A stretch of 64,000 nt of DNA, from the NCBI GenBank assembly GCA_947174805.1, contig CAMWKH010000013.1, forward strand, positions 1 through 64,000, given 5' to 3'. Below are positions 1-9,749 of the stretch, one piece after another (the stretch's first letter is position 1; every line of letters starts with the position of its first letter). The notes below the pieces were generated by a model. The model was not told where the DNA came from. It saw only the letters and a program-made list of their open reading frames with translations, and did not search any database. The position numbers were made by a program, and so were the translations under genes. The DNA comes from an uncultured Roseburia sp. Its GTDB lineage: Bacteria > Bacillota > Clostridia > Lachnospirales > Lachnospiraceae.

Positions 1-50
1 TATACAGGTAAATCCACGTTGCTACAAATGTGGGGTCACTTCATATTGTC

Positions 51-1661
51 CTAATTCTCCTGTAGCCAATTTTCAAAATCACCTTGAGGATTACACGCAT
101 AATATGAATGTTTTAAATTATCCAAAGCCTCTTGTGTGTCAGGATGATTTCTCCCTAAGCTGTCCATAAATATATGATAAGCTTTCTCTAAAAGAGTGAA
201 TGCGTCTTCGTAATTCCCCTGTCTTACACACACTTTTGCTAAATTATTATAAATTAAAACTGTATTTGGATGTTCCTCCCCCAATACCCTTTTTATAACT
301 TCAAGGCTCTTTCTATATAATTTCTCCGCATCGTTATATCTGCCTTCCCTCACATATAAATGCGCCAGATTATTAAAACTAATGGCTGTATCAGGATGTT
401 CTTCTCCCAATATCTTCTCCCTTATCTGTAAACATTTTTCATATAGTTCTTCGGCTTTTTGATAATTTCCTTTTCTTTCATATACGTGTGCTATATTATT
501 ATACCCCGTAGCCGTATAGGGATGTTCCTTCCCCAGTACTTTTTCTTTTATTCGTATACTTTTTAAATATAAGGTTTCCGCTTCTCTGTACTTTCCCTGG
601 TCTTCATACACTCCTGCTAAATTATTATAACTTATAGCTGTATCTAAATGTTCCTTTCCCAATACCTTTTCATTGATTCGCAAATATTTCTTATATAATT
701 CTTCCGCATTCTTGTATTCCCCCTTATTTACACACAAATCTCCCAGATTATTGTAAATGATAGCTGTAGTCGGATGCTCCTCCCCCAATACTTTCTTACA
801 TATTTTAAGACTCTCCTGATACAGTTCTTCAGCCTCTCTATACTTTCCCCTGCTCCCATATATACCTGCTAAATTATTATAAATCTTGGCTGTATCTGGA
901 TGCTCCTCCCCCAATACCCTTTTCACTATTTGCAGACATTTTTTCTGCAACTCCTCCGCTTCCTCATATTTTCCCTGGCGCTCATACACACCTGCCAATT
1001 CAACATTTACCCGCACGGTCTCCAAATGCTCTGGCCCAAGAATTTTTTCCCTGACTTTTTGCACTTTTAGCAGCAATTTTTCACTCGCATTATAATTTGC
1101 ACAATTTTCTTCATCAAGAGCTTTCTTAAACATTTCTCCTGTCACTGCCATCTTTTCTTTCAATTCTTCCGGTATCCACTGAGGCTCTTCTATCGTTTCA
1201 TCTTCCAAAGGACTTAATTCTTCCTGCCCGTCCTGTTGCATTTTAGTATTTTGAAAACTTATCCGTAATTTCAAAAAAGAGTAAAAATCATATGCGCCAA
1301 GGGACAGTTTATCATCCATAAAAGGAGTGACAAGAAAAATCAAATTTTTTTCCAGCCCTTCCAACATATCTCTGCTGAAATTCAGACGCTTTATACTGTC
1401 CTCTTTCTGCAGTCCAAGATGAAAATTGACAATCATAAAATTCCGGCTTTTGGGCAGGCTATCCACCCACTCCTGTATGTCATGAAAAGAATAGTCCCCA
1501 GGATGACGCCTGTAATCATAGATTTCCATATCTCCCCGGCTGTAAATATCCGCTATTTCCATTTGATTTTTTTCATCCGCTGACACCAGAAATAGTCCCT
1601 GCTCCGACTTATTGATAATCCACCCTATGGAACGGTATCCCTCCTGGTTATTTTCCGGCAT
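51..1661 (-). CDS. Kinesin-light-chain-type TPR protein, partner of the ATPase upstream
   Basis: No characterised gene is recognised. The C-terminal two thirds (about residues 185-525) is eight tandem units of about 42 residues, each with an LG-EHP-T signature followed by YNNLA and AEELY-type helices, typical of kinesin-light-chain TPRs used for protein binding. The first 150 residues are not TPR. By pattern (LNFSRDMLEGL, a hydrophobic LIFLVTP strand, a closing YDFYSFLKLRISF) they resemble the N-terminal module of some TPR proteins linked to STAND-type NTPases; that likeness is by eye only. There is no signal peptide or membrane segment, so it is probably cytoplasmic. It overlaps the ATPase gene by 14 bases and must share its transcript. 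ATG at 1661 has AGGGG ten bases upstream; a TTG at 1667 is the alternative. The DNA is visibly AT-richer than prfA nearby, suggesting acquisition. Role in a conflict or signalling system is inference. Confidence 0.75.
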   Translation of the reverse strand: MPENNQEGYRSIGWIINKSEQGLFLVSADEKNQMEIADIYSRGDMEIYDYRRHPGDYSFHDIQEWVDSLPKSRNFMIVNFHLGLQKEDSIKRLNFSRDMLEGLEKNLIFLVTPFMDDKLSLGAYDFYSFLKLRISFQNTKMQQDGQEELSPLEDETIEEPQWIPEELKEKMAVTGEMFKKALDEENCANYNASEKLLLKVQKVREKILGPEHLETVRVNVELAGVYERQGKYEEAEELQKKCLQIVKRVLGEEHPDTAKIYNNLAGIYGSRGKYREAEELYQESLKICKKVLGEEHPTTAIIYNNLGDLCVNKGEYKNAEELYKKYLRINEKVLGKEHLDTAISYNNLAGVYEDQGKYREAETLYLKSIRIKEKVLGKEHPYTATGYNNIAHVYERKGNYQKAEELYEKCLQIREKILGEEHPDTAISFNNLAHLYVREGRYNDAEKLYRKSLEVIKRVLGEEHPNTVLIYNNLAKVCVRQGNYEDAFTLLEKAYHIFMDSLGRNHPDTQEALDNLKHSYYACNPQGDFENWLQEN

Positions 1662-2961
1662 CTTCAATCATCCCCTGTTCTTCAAAGAATTTTGCAACCA
1701 GAGGATGAATATCATGCCATCGTTTCCCGTTATATTCCAGTACAACAGATGCCTGCAGCATTTTCAACAACATTTTTTTATCCTCTATCCGCTCCTTATT
1801 CTCGTGATAAATATTTAATAAAAATTGATAATCTTTCTCTTCAATCCGCCTTGTGAGAGAGGTCTTCAGCTCCTCCAGAGCACGGTTCGCATCTTCCATA
1901 AAAATCTTTTCACTGTCCCTGCGCTCCGCTCTTTTTGCCGATGCGTTGATTACATGAAACAAATCCCTGAGGGAGCCTCCGGTATACCGAATCAGCCTAT
2001 TTAACACATCCGTGTCAAACAAAGCCAAATCTGCACGTTTTCTTACAATTTCCCGTATAATATCAATCCCTTCCTGGAAAGGCTGATTCTCTATGGTTGT
2101 GATTTTAATCATGGGAAGTGTTTTTGTGATAAAATAACTTTCCATAGCTGAAAATCTTGCATCATAAGAAAGCCCGATGGGAAAGGTATAAATCACCGGA
2201 AATTTCATTCCTGAAAGCAATGCCGCATAATTATAAAATACTTTCCATGCATCCTCGGGATTTAATTTATCCAAATCCTCAAAAATAATAATAGGACGTT
2301 TCCCTTCTGCTTTTTTAGCAATTTCGTCCCCTATATACCCCAAAATTCCTATCCATTCACTGGAACGGACACTTATCTTTCTCCGGTACTCTTTTCTTGT
2401 CTCTTCATTGTATTTCAAATCTGTCTTTATTTTCGCAAAAAGATTCAAAATACCTGCAAAAATCCCCTTTGTCTCCACCGACATTCCAGATTCAAGAGAA
2501 ACTGCCTCTAAATCCTGGGAAAGAATCGTTTCTGTCCCCTCAAATAAAAATTTAGTCAATTTCTCCAACACTCTATCTTCAATCTCACATTCCAGTTCCC
2601 CTGCAATTTGAATCAATGCCTCCCCCATGAGTATAAAAAGGTCAGAGTATACAATATTAAACAGATCCAAATCCATACTGCAATTAATTGTCTTTACATA
2701 ATATCCATCAGCAGCCAGTTCTTCTGACATTCTGTTTAACTCGGTGCTCTTTCCACACCCTCTGTGTCCCAACAACAAGAAAGCACTGTATTCATCGGTG
2801 CTTTTACAGCTGTCAAAAATATCTTCTATCGGGGAATTATATTTATCACTTGTGCGGTATTCCATGGTATCTTTACAGTAAAACATTGCCATCTGCTCCT
2901 TTTTTAAAGGCGCAGGGGAAAAAGCATTTATAATTTCTGAAATTTGATTTGCATATTTCAT
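1648..2961 (-). CDS. P-loop ATPase (AAA/STAND-like), first gene of a two-gene island
   Basis: A 437-residue cytoplasmic ATPase. Visible parts are a Walker A motif GHRGCGKST at about 65-73, a Walker B strand IIIFEDLD at about 224-231, a GGSLRD segment at about 328-333 that could be sensor-2-like, and a C-terminal region (about 385-435) that could form a winged helix. The layout fits the AAA/STAND group of regulatory ATPases, and the insert between the Walker motifs is long. The ATG at 2961 is preferred over the one at 3003: GGAAGGAG lies eight bases upstream, and a strong promoter (TTGATA-17-TATAAT) sits at 2992-3020, so 3003 would fall upstream of transcription. Its 3' end overlaps the TPR gene. 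Such ATPase plus TPR pairs often act as sensor/switch modules in bacterial conflict systems, but no nuclease, TIR or pore domain is visible here. Exact family not recognised. Confidence 0.8.
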   Translation of the reverse strand: MKYANQISEIINAFSPAPLKKEQMAMFYCKDTMEYRTSDKYNSPIEDIFDSCKSTDEYSAFLLLGHRGCGKSTELNRMSEELAADGYYVKTINCSMDLDLFNIVYSDLFILMGEALIQIAGELECEIEDRVLEKLTKFLFEGTETILSQDLEAVSLESGMSVETKGIFAGILNLFAKIKTDLKYNEETRKEYRRKISVRSSEWIGILGYIGDEIAKKAEGKRPIIIFEDLDKLNPEDAWKVFYNYAALLSGMKFPVIYTFPIGLSYDARFSAMESYFITKTLPMIKITTIENQPFQEGIDIIREIVRKRADLALFDTDVLNRLIRYTGGSLRDLFHVINASAKRAERRDSEKIFMEDANRALEELKTSLTRRIEEKDYQFLLNIYHENKERIEDKKMLLKMLQASVVLEYNGKRWHDIHPLVAKFFEEQGMIEDAGK

Positions 2962-2991
2962 GAAAAGCTTCTCCTTCCATATTTCATTTTC

Positions 2992-3020
2992 ATTATATAT
3001 CATATAGCTTACACTATCAA
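2992..3020 (-). promoter_or_regulatory. SigA-type promoter of the ATPase/TPR island
   Basis: On the minus strand, -35 TTGATA and -10 TATAAT are separated by exactly 17 bases. Predicted transcription starts near 2985, giving a short leader with GGAAGGAG before the ATG at 2961. This shows the island is an independent transcription unit. Confidence 0.75.
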
Positions 3021-3039
3021 AAGCTTTTACAATACTTCA

Positions 3040-3253
3040 TCATAATTTCTCTTCATACAGCAAATTTCTTATTTCCCGCTCCAAATCAGGATACTCTATA
3101 TTTTTATAATGCCTGCGCACCCACAACACCTCCAGACAATACAGAACATCTAAAAAACAAGCCGCAAACCTTCTGACAATCCACAGGCTTTACGGCTTAT
3201 TTCGTAATTTCCCAATATCCGCTCTACGGTAAACCATGACGAATTAGTTTTCT
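3040..3253 (-). pseudogene. Remnant of a decayed reading frame
   Basis: Two adjacent protein-like stretches lie in different minus-strand frames. Upstream is WFTVERILGNYEISRKAC. Downstream is a stretch with LDVLYCLEVLWVRRHYKNI then YPDLEREIRNLLYEEKL, ending in TGA at 3040-3042. Each frame is closed by stops, and there is no start or ribosome site for the downstream part. The amphipathic, charged composition looks coding, so this is read as the frameshifted tail of a lost gene. Family not recognised; chance is possible. Confidence 0.3.
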
Positions 3254-3267
3254 TTGATTTCATCTTT

Positions 3268-3597
3268 CTACTCAATATCTTCCTCATTCTCCCCAAATGC
3301 TTCCACCCTAAATACCACAGGCCGTATCCCATCTGTGCAGCATACAATGGTCTGGCCGTCCTCTTTATTCCATGGCTTCATTGTAGAACCAGAAGAAAGC
3401 GCACTGACACTGCGGTAAATATCCATCCAGGCCCAGGGACAAAATCCTTCCGGCATCACCGCACTTCCTGCATAGACAAATGTATCCCCCACATCAAGCA
3501 TCGGGCAGGAACCAACCTCCCTACCCTCTGTCAAATATTCATCTGCATACTCCGGATAAAATTCTTTCTTAAGTACCGTTATCCTTACTCTCTTCAT
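3268..3597 (-). CDS. TIGR04076 family protein
   Basis: A 109-residue protein matching the TIGR04076 family by its conserved stretches: an N-terminal ITVLKKEFYPEYADEY, then GSCPMLDVGDTFVY, MPEGFCPWAWMDIYR, and GQTIVCCTDGIRPVVF. Conserved cysteines (CP, FCPW, CC) suggest metal or redox chemistry, but the biochemical role of the family is not known to me. It is probably cytoplasmic. ATG at 3597 has GAGGG eight bases upstream; a second ATG at 3612 overlaps the end of prfA but has no ribosome site at proper distance. It is the last gene of the prmC-prfA run and is likely co-transcribed with it. Confidence 0.85.
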   Translation of the reverse strand: MKRVRITVLKKEFYPEYADEYLTEGREVGSCPMLDVGDTFVYAGSAVMPEGFCPWAWMDIYRSVSALSSGSTMKPWNKEDGQTIVCCTDGIRPVVFRVEAFGENEEDIE

Positions 3598-3601
3598 AAA
3601 T

Positions 3602-4675
3602 CTATCCCTCATTCATATTCGCCAGCTTCGCCGCCTGGTCCGCCGCAATGCAGGCGTCAATAATCTCCTGGATATCCCCGTTCATGATCTTATCCAGCTT
3701 GTAAAGGGTAAGGTTAATCCTGTGGTCTGTCACCCGCCCCTGGGGAAAATTGTAGGTGCGGATTTTCTCGGAGCGGTCTCCCGTTCCAATCTGGCTTCTC
3801 CGCTCTGCAGACTCCGCATCCTGGCGCTTCTGCAGCTCCATATCGTAGAGTTTTGCACGGAGCAGGGCAAATGCCTTCTCTTTATTCTGAAGCTGGGATT
3901 TCTCCGTCTGGCTGTAAATCACAATTCCTGTGGGATAATGAGTCAGGCGCACGGCGGAATCCGTGGTATTGACACACTGCCCGCCGTTTCCGGAGGCCCG
4001 CATCACATCAATACGGATATCTTTTTCATCAATTTCCACATCCACATCCTCCGCTTCCGGCATCACTGCCACGGTGATGGTGGAGGTGTGGATACGTCCC
4101 CCGGACTCGGTTTCCGGCACTCTCTGTACCCGGTGTACCCCGGATTCATACTTTAACACGGAGTACGCCCCCTGGCCCGTCACCATAAAGGTCACATTCT
4201 TCATGCCGCCGATGCCGATTTCCTCGCATTCCGCCATCTCCACTTTCCAGCGCTGGCTCTCCGCATAGTGCACATACATCCGGTAGATTTCCGCAGCAAA
4301 CAATGCCGCCTCATCCCCCCCTGCCCCTGCACGGATTTCCACAATCACGTTTTTATCGTCGTTGGGGTCTTTGGGAAGGAGTAAAATCTTTAATTGATTT
4401 TCCAGCTCCTCCACTTTCTGTTTGGACTCGTTTAACTCCTCTTTTGCCAGGGCCTTAATCTCCTCGTCGCTCTCCTCCTCCAGCATGGCAAGGGAATCCT
4501 CGATATTCTGCTTATTCTGTTTATACTCCTTGTAAGCCTCCACAATGGGGGTCAAATCACTCTGCTCTTTCATAAGTTTCCGGAAACGTGCGGTGTCCCC
4601 CGCCACATCCGGCTCACTTAACTGGTTTAACACTTCCTCCAAACGGATGACCAAATCTTCTAATTTATCAAACAT
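3602..4675 (-). CDS. prfA: Peptide chain release factor 1
   Basis: Class I release factor reading UAA and UAG in the ribosomal A site. The GGQ catalytic motif is at about 231-233 inside [16 protein letters not shown], and the codon-reading P-x-T tripeptide is PET at about 187-189 within [11 protein letters not shown], the RF1 rather than RF2 signature. At 357 residues it has normal family length. The ATG at 4675 (MFDKLEDL) is chosen because AAAGG lies nine bases upstream and RF1 proteins usually begin like this; the ATG at 4684 is crowded against the ribosome site. It overlaps the end of prmC, whose product methylates the Gln of GGQ, by eight bases, a classic coupling. GGQ is followed by Cys where many homologues have His. 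Confidence 0.97.
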   Translation of the reverse strand: MFDKLEDLVIRLEEVLNQLSEPDVAGDTARFRKLMKEQSDLTPIVEAYKEYKQNKQNIEDSLAMLEEESDEEIKALAKEELNESKQKVEELENQLKILLLPKDPNDDKNVIVEIRAGAGGDEAALFAAEIYRMYVHYAESQRWKVEMAECEEIGIGGMKNVTFMVTGQGAYSVLKYESGVHRVQRVPETESGGRIHTSTITVAVMPEAEDVDVEIDEKDIRIDVMRASGNGGQCVNTTDSAVRLTHYPTGIVIYSQTEKSQLQNKEKAFALLRAKLYDMELQKRQDAESAERRSQIGTGDRSEKIRTYNFPQGRVTDHRINLTLYKLDKIMNGDIQEIIDACIAADQAAKLANMNEG

Positions 4676-5507
4676 GTCTCTCATCCTTTCCTGTCACAAC
4701 CCGGTCTAAACCTGCCAGGTCTTTTATCACTTTTATATCACAATAGCCATTATCTTTAAAAATCCTGCTCACGTCTTTTCCCTGGTCACATCCTATCTCA
4801 ACCATAAGAAAGCCCCCGGGCTTTAAATACTTTTTTCCCTCTTTTGCCAGTATCCGGTAAAACCAAAGGCCGTCCTCTCTGCCGTCCAATGCCAGATGGG
4901 GCTCAAAATCCTTAACCTCCGGCATAAGCCCCTGGATTACTTCCGTAGGAATATAGGGGGGATTGGACACAATCACATCGAAAGTCCCCCTCACCTTCTC
5001 AAACATATCACTGAGAAAAAAATGTAGGTTTACTCCATTCTTTCTGGCATTTTCCTCGGAAACCTTTAATGCCTCCGGAGAAATATCCGCTCCCTGCACT
5101 TTTACATCCGGCCTTAATTTTCCAATGCTCACGGCTATGCAGCCGGAGCCGGTGCAAAGGTCCAAAACCTCCATGCCGGAGGTGATTACTTTTAAGGCCT
5201 CCTCCACCAGAACTTCCGTATCCTGCCTGGGAATCAGTACGCCGGGATTCACCTGGAAAGTCAATCCCATAAATTCCTGCTCCCCTGTAATGTATTGAAG
5301 AGGGATATGAGACGCCCGCTTCTTAAGGAATTCCATATATTTCTTTTCCTGTTCTTCTTGCATATCTTCATTGCCGTAAACATAATAAAAATTCCTGTCA
5401 ATACGGCAGGCGGCGGACATAAGCAGCCATGCGTCACTTTCCACTTCAAAATTTCCCGCTGCTGTCAGCCGTAATTGCCCATACCGCAGCGCTTCCTGGT
5501 ACGTCAT
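4668..5507 (-). CDS. prmC: Release factor glutamine N5-methyltransferase
   Basis: S-adenosylmethionine-dependent enzyme that methylates the glutamine of the GGQ motif in release factors. The 279-residue protein has an N-terminal helical RF-binding domain, an SAM-binding loop [13 protein letters not shown] at about 115-127, the acidic ADISPEAL strand, and the substrate-clamping NPPY tetrapeptide at 182-185. It starts with ATG preceded by GAGGGATAGGGT. It lies between the DUF1385 gene and prfA, the usual order in Firmicutes. Confidence 0.97.
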   Translation of the reverse strand: MTYQEALRYGQLRLTAAGNFEVESDAWLLMSAACRIDRNFYYVYGNEDMQEEQEKKYMEFLKKRASHIPLQYITGEQEFMGLTFQVNPGVLIPRQDTEVLVEEALKVITSGMEVLDLCTGSGCIAVSIGKLRPDVKVQGADISPEALKVSEENARKNGVNLHFFLSDMFEKVRGTFDVIVSNPPYIPTEVIQGLMPEVKDFEPHLALDGREDGLWFYRILAKEGKKYLKPGGFLMVEIGCDQGKDVSRIFKDNGYCDIKVIKDLAGLDRVVTGKDERHV

Positions 5508-5549
5508 ACCCTATCCCTCATATCCATCCAGTGTATCACCAAACCTGAA

Positions 5550-6464
5550 TTAAAAATTTTCTTTTATAAAGCTTCTCCAGTCAAAAACCGCCTCCACAGA
5601 GGCAATCCCTACCTCAATCATAGAATCCTCCGGCTCCCTGGTGGTGATTTTCTGAAGCAGCAAACCCGGCTTGCTTAACAGATTCACAAACCCGTTGTCC
5701 TTTCTTCCCGCCACACGGAGAAACTCGTAGGAGATTCCCGCAATCACAGGGATGAAAAGCAGACGGAGAAGAAGTCTTAACCACCTGGATTCCACATAGA
5801 TTAACATAAACAGCAAAATGCTGATAAGCATCACCAGCAAGAGAAAACTAGTGCCGCAGCGCTTGTGCTGTTTGGAACTTTTCCTTACATTTTCCACGGT
5901 AAGTTCCATGCCATGTTCCACACAGTTGATACACTTGTGTTCCGCGCCATGGTACATATAGACTCTTTTTATATCCGGCATCAGGGAGATTCCTGCCACA
6001 TAGCCTACAAAAATCAATAACCGCAAGATTCCCTCCAACAGGGAAATCACAATATGGGAAGAAATATACCTCTGAAAAATAAGGGAGATGCCGTAGGGAA
6101 GGAGGATAAAAATTCCCACTGCCAGAAGAACGGAAAACACCACTGTAAGGGTCATGGCAAAATCCTCCTTCTTTTTTTCCTTCTCCGGGTCTTTTCCTTT
6201 TTCTTTCTCCCCCTCTTCCTCCTCAAAAAAAGAGGCGGAAAAAGTAAGGGCTCCCATGCCAATCACCAGTGACTCTATAAAACTGAATACCCCCCGTAAA
6301 AGCGGAAAATTTCTTATTTTTTCATTTTTAACAATTCCCTTATACTGAAATATTTCCACCTCAATTTCACGGTCCGGCTTCCTCACCGCCACGGCGTACT
6401 GATTTTCATTGCGCATCATGATACCTTCCATTACCGCCTGGCCGCCGATTTTTGAATATTTCAT
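5550..6464 (-). CDS. DUF1385 family membrane protein (YqhQ-like)
   Basis: A 304-residue integral membrane protein with the family hallmarks: start MKYSKIGGQAVMEGIMMR and the central GAEHKCINCVEHG segment. A lysine/glutamate-rich linker at about 80-100 precedes roughly four hydrophobic segments (two between about 105 and 170, two between about 205 and 260). The function of DUF1385 is unknown; its strict neighbourhood with rpmE, prmC and prfA is typical of Firmicutes. A terminator lies between it and rpmE, so its transcription may depend on read-through or on an unrecognised promoter. Confidence 0.9.
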   Translation of the reverse strand: MKYSKIGGQAVMEGIMMRNENQYAVAVRKPDREIEVEIFQYKGIVKNEKIRNFPLLRGVFSFIESLVIGMGALTFSASFFEEEEGEKEKGKDPEKEKKKEDFAMTLTVVFSVLLAVGIFILLPYGISLIFQRYISSHIVISLLEGILRLLIFVGYVAGISLMPDIKRVYMYHGAEHKCINCVEHGMELTVENVRKSSKQHKRCGTSFLLLVMLISILLFMLIYVESRWLRLLLRLLFIPVIAGISYEFLRVAGRKDNGFVNLLSKPGLLLQKITTREPEDSMIEVGIASVEAVFDWRSFIKENF

Positions 6465-6496
6465 TCCATGCCTCGCTTTTCCAATATCTGTATGGC

Positions 6497-6529
6497 AAAA
6501 AAGGTTGAGATTACATTAACCTCAACCTT
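6497..6529 (-). terminator. Intrinsic terminator after rpmE
   Basis: Minus strand reads AAGGTTGAG, an 11-base loop, CTCAACCTT, then a T run: a perfect nine-pair stem directly downstream of the L31 gene. It probably attenuates read-through into DUF1385-prmC-prfA. Confidence 0.8.
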
Positions 6530-6548
6530 GTCATGCACTGTTGTATAT

Positions 6549-6752
6549 TTACTTATTCATGCCATATTTCCTGTTGAACTTATCGATACGTCCACGGGCC
6601 TGAGCAGCTTTCTGCTGTCCTGTGTAGAACGGATGGCATTTGGAACAGATTTCAACGTGGATATCCTTTTTTGTTGAACCTGTAACAAAAGTATTGCCGC
6701 AGTTACATGTTACAGTTGCCTGATGGTAATCTGGATGGATTCCTTCTCTCAT
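6549..6752 (-). CDS. rpmE: 50S ribosomal protein L31, zinc-binding type
   Basis: A 67-residue ribosomal protein of the large subunit. Cys16, Cys18, Cys36 and Cys39 (CNC and CSKC) form the zinc site that marks the C+ form; zinc-free paralogues made in zinc starvation lack them. It begins [10 protein letters not shown], the standard L31 start, with GAGGTG upstream. It is monocistronic, with its own promoter at 6858-6886 and the terminator at 6497-6529. The leader of about 95 bases carries a CCTGC/GCAGG hairpin that could be an autoregulatory site, which is unproven. Confidence 0.97.
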   Translation of the reverse strand: MREGIHPDYHQATVTCNCGNTFVTGSTKKDIHVEICSKCHPFYTGQQKAAQARGRIDKFNRKYGMNK

Positions 6753-6857
6753 ATGTCTTTCACCTCACACATTTATAATCTTTCTGCTTTCCACCTGCAA
6801 TGCAGGCAGACACGATTTCTATTCTTGACTATTTACATCCCGATAAACAGCTTTTTT

Positions 6858-6886
6858 AGTATAGCACAGGTAAATACAGAATGCAA
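6858..6886 (-). promoter_or_regulatory. SigA-type promoter of rpmE
   Basis: Minus-strand TTGCAT, 17-base spacer, TATACT. It lies in the gap just downstream of rho, upstream of the L31 leader. Confidence 0.7.
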
Positions 6887-6904
6887 GTTTTTTCTAAAAT
6901 TTAC

Positions 6905-8302
6905 CTACAGCCTGGTTTTTTTCACCATCTGAATATATTCCCTGTTGCTCTTTGTACGGGCAAACATATTTAAAACCGTCTCCACCGCATCATCGGATTT
7001 GGAACCGTTAAAAGCTTTGCGCATAATATCCACAGCCTCCTGCTCCTCCCGCTCCAACAACAAATCTTCCCTTCTCGTCCCGGATTTTACAATATCAATG
7101 GCAGGGAACACACGCTTTTCCGACAATTTTCTGTCCAAAACAAGCTCCATATTTCCGGTTCCCTTAAATTCCTCGTACACCACGTCATCCATCTTACTTC
7201 CCGTGTCCACCAGCGCCGAAGCCAGGATGGTGAGGCTGCCCCCCTCCCGCATATTCCGGGCCGCCCCAAAGAAACGCTTTGGCATATGAAGGGCTGCAGG
7301 GTCAAGTCCCCCGGACAAAGTTCTTCCGCTGGGGGGAACGGTCAGGTTATACGCCCGTGCCAGACGGGTAATGCTGTCCAAAAGGATCATAACCTCCTTG
7401 TGATGCTCCACCAGGCGTTTTGCCCGCTCAATCACCATCTCCGACACACGTTTGTGGTGTTCCGGAAGCTCGTCAAAGGTAGAGTAGATAACCTCCACGT
7501 TTTTCCCTTCAATAGCCTCCTTAATGTCCGTAACCTCCTCCGGGCGCTCGTCAATGAGAAGGATAATCAGATGCATATTGGGATTTGCAGATGATACGGA
7601 TTTTGCAATCTGCTTTAGAAGGGTGGTTTTTCCCGCTTTGGGCTGGGACACAATCATACCCCTCTGTCCCTTTCCTATGGGAGAAACTAAATCCACAATG
7701 CGCATGGCCACAGAGGATTTTCCCGGCTGTTCCAGACGGATTCTCTCATTTGGGAAAATCGGGGTCATATCCTCAAAATTCTGTCTCTGCTGTGCCACGA
7801 TTGGTGGAAAACCGTTTATGGTGGACACATACAAAAGTGCGCTGAATTTTTCCTGCTGGGTTTTTATCCTGGTATTGCCGCAGACGATATCCCCGGTTTT
7901 TAAATTAAACCTGCGAATCTGGGAAGGAGACACATACACATCTTTATCCCCAGGCAGATAATTTTCACTTCGGATAAATCCGTATCCGTCCGGCATCACC
8001 TCTAAAATTCCGTTTGCTGTAATCCCGCTGTCCAATTCTTCCTTCTCCGGCTGTGCACCTCTGTCCTCTCTGGCACGCTCAAACTCCCTCTCCGGCTTTT
8101 CTTCTGCTCTTGGCTCCGCCTTAGCCTCAGGCTTCTCCTCCGTCCCTGTCTCCTGTTTCTCCTCAGGCTTTTCTTTCTCGTCTTCCTTAAGCATCCGCTC
8201 CACCAGTTCACTTTTTTTCAGGCCGGATAAATTTTTCAGGCCTCTCGCCTTGGCCAGCTCACGCAGCACGGTTACGGATAAACTTTCATATTTTTCTCTC
8301 AT
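6905..8302 (-). CDS. rho: Transcription termination factor Rho
   Basis: Hexameric RNA-dependent ATPase that terminates transcription. In order: an N-terminal helical Rho_N/SAP-like domain (about 1-36, LRELAKARGLKNLSGL), a Glu/Lys/Arg-rich low-complexity insert (about 37-95), the cold-shock RNA-binding domain with DGYGFIRSENYLPG (about 98-165), then the RecA-like ATPase with Walker A PKAGKTT near 221 and Walker B VMILLDSITRLARAY. The ATG at 8302 has AGGAG seven bases upstream; 45 further in-frame codons upstream lack a ribosome site and are not family-like. The charged insert is common in Clostridia Rho. Confidence 0.96.
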   Translation of the reverse strand: MREKYESLSVTVLRELAKARGLKNLSGLKKSELVERMLKEDEKEKPEEKQETGTEEKPEAKAEPRAEEKPEREFERAREDRGAQPEKEELDSGITANGILEVMPDGYGFIRSENYLPGDKDVYVSPSQIRRFNLKTGDIVCGNTRIKTQQEKFSALLYVSTINGFPPIVAQQRQNFEDMTPIFPNERIRLEQPGKSSVAMRIVDLVSPIGKGQRGMIVSQPKAGKTTLLKQIAKSVSSANPNMHLIILLIDERPEEVTDIKEAIEGKNVEVIYSTFDELPEHHKRVSEMVIERAKRLVEHHKEVMILLDSITRLARAYNLTVPPSGRTLSGGLDPAALHMPKRFFGAARNMREGGSLTILASALVDTGSKMDDVVYEEFKGTGNMELVLDRKLSEKRVFPAIDIVKSGTRREDLLLEREEQEAVDIMRKAFNGSKSDDAVETVLNMFARTKSNREYIQMVKKTRL

Positions 8303-8502
8303 ACTTATTCTCCTACTAAGGAACTGCCTAGAAAAAAATTTGATATCCAGCTTGTACATACATCTGCTGTACATGGGATACAAATGAATTTCCTCAGTTC
8401 CTAAATGATACCATGGGATATCTGTCTGAAATGACAACGACCATTACTTCCAATGATTTTTTCATTATACAATATCTTTCGTAAAATTGGAAGTCCTTTT
8501 TC

Positions 8503-8531
8503 TTGATTTGTTTTTTTCTTAATGATATGAT
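8503..8531 (+). promoter_or_regulatory. SigA-type promoter of the malic enzyme gene
   Basis: TTGATT, 17 bases, TATGAT on the plus strand, about 60 bases before the start codon at 8595. The rest of the rho/malic enzyme divergent gap (8303-8594) shows a possible minus-strand TATAAT near 8464-8469 for rho but no good -35. Confidence 0.65.
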
Positions 8532-8594
8532 GGTAACAGCACAGCGAAGAAGAAAGTAATGCTGTTATATTTTAAATTAAAGGAGCTTTCTACT

Positions 8595-9741
<1,147 letters not shown>

Positions 9742-9749
<8 letters not shown>

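Noticed and set aside
3150-3347. 65-codon minus-strand frame overlapping the TIGR04076 gene
   Set aside because: Its first half is the wrong frame of a real gene; only the last part is kept, as a possible decayed remnant.
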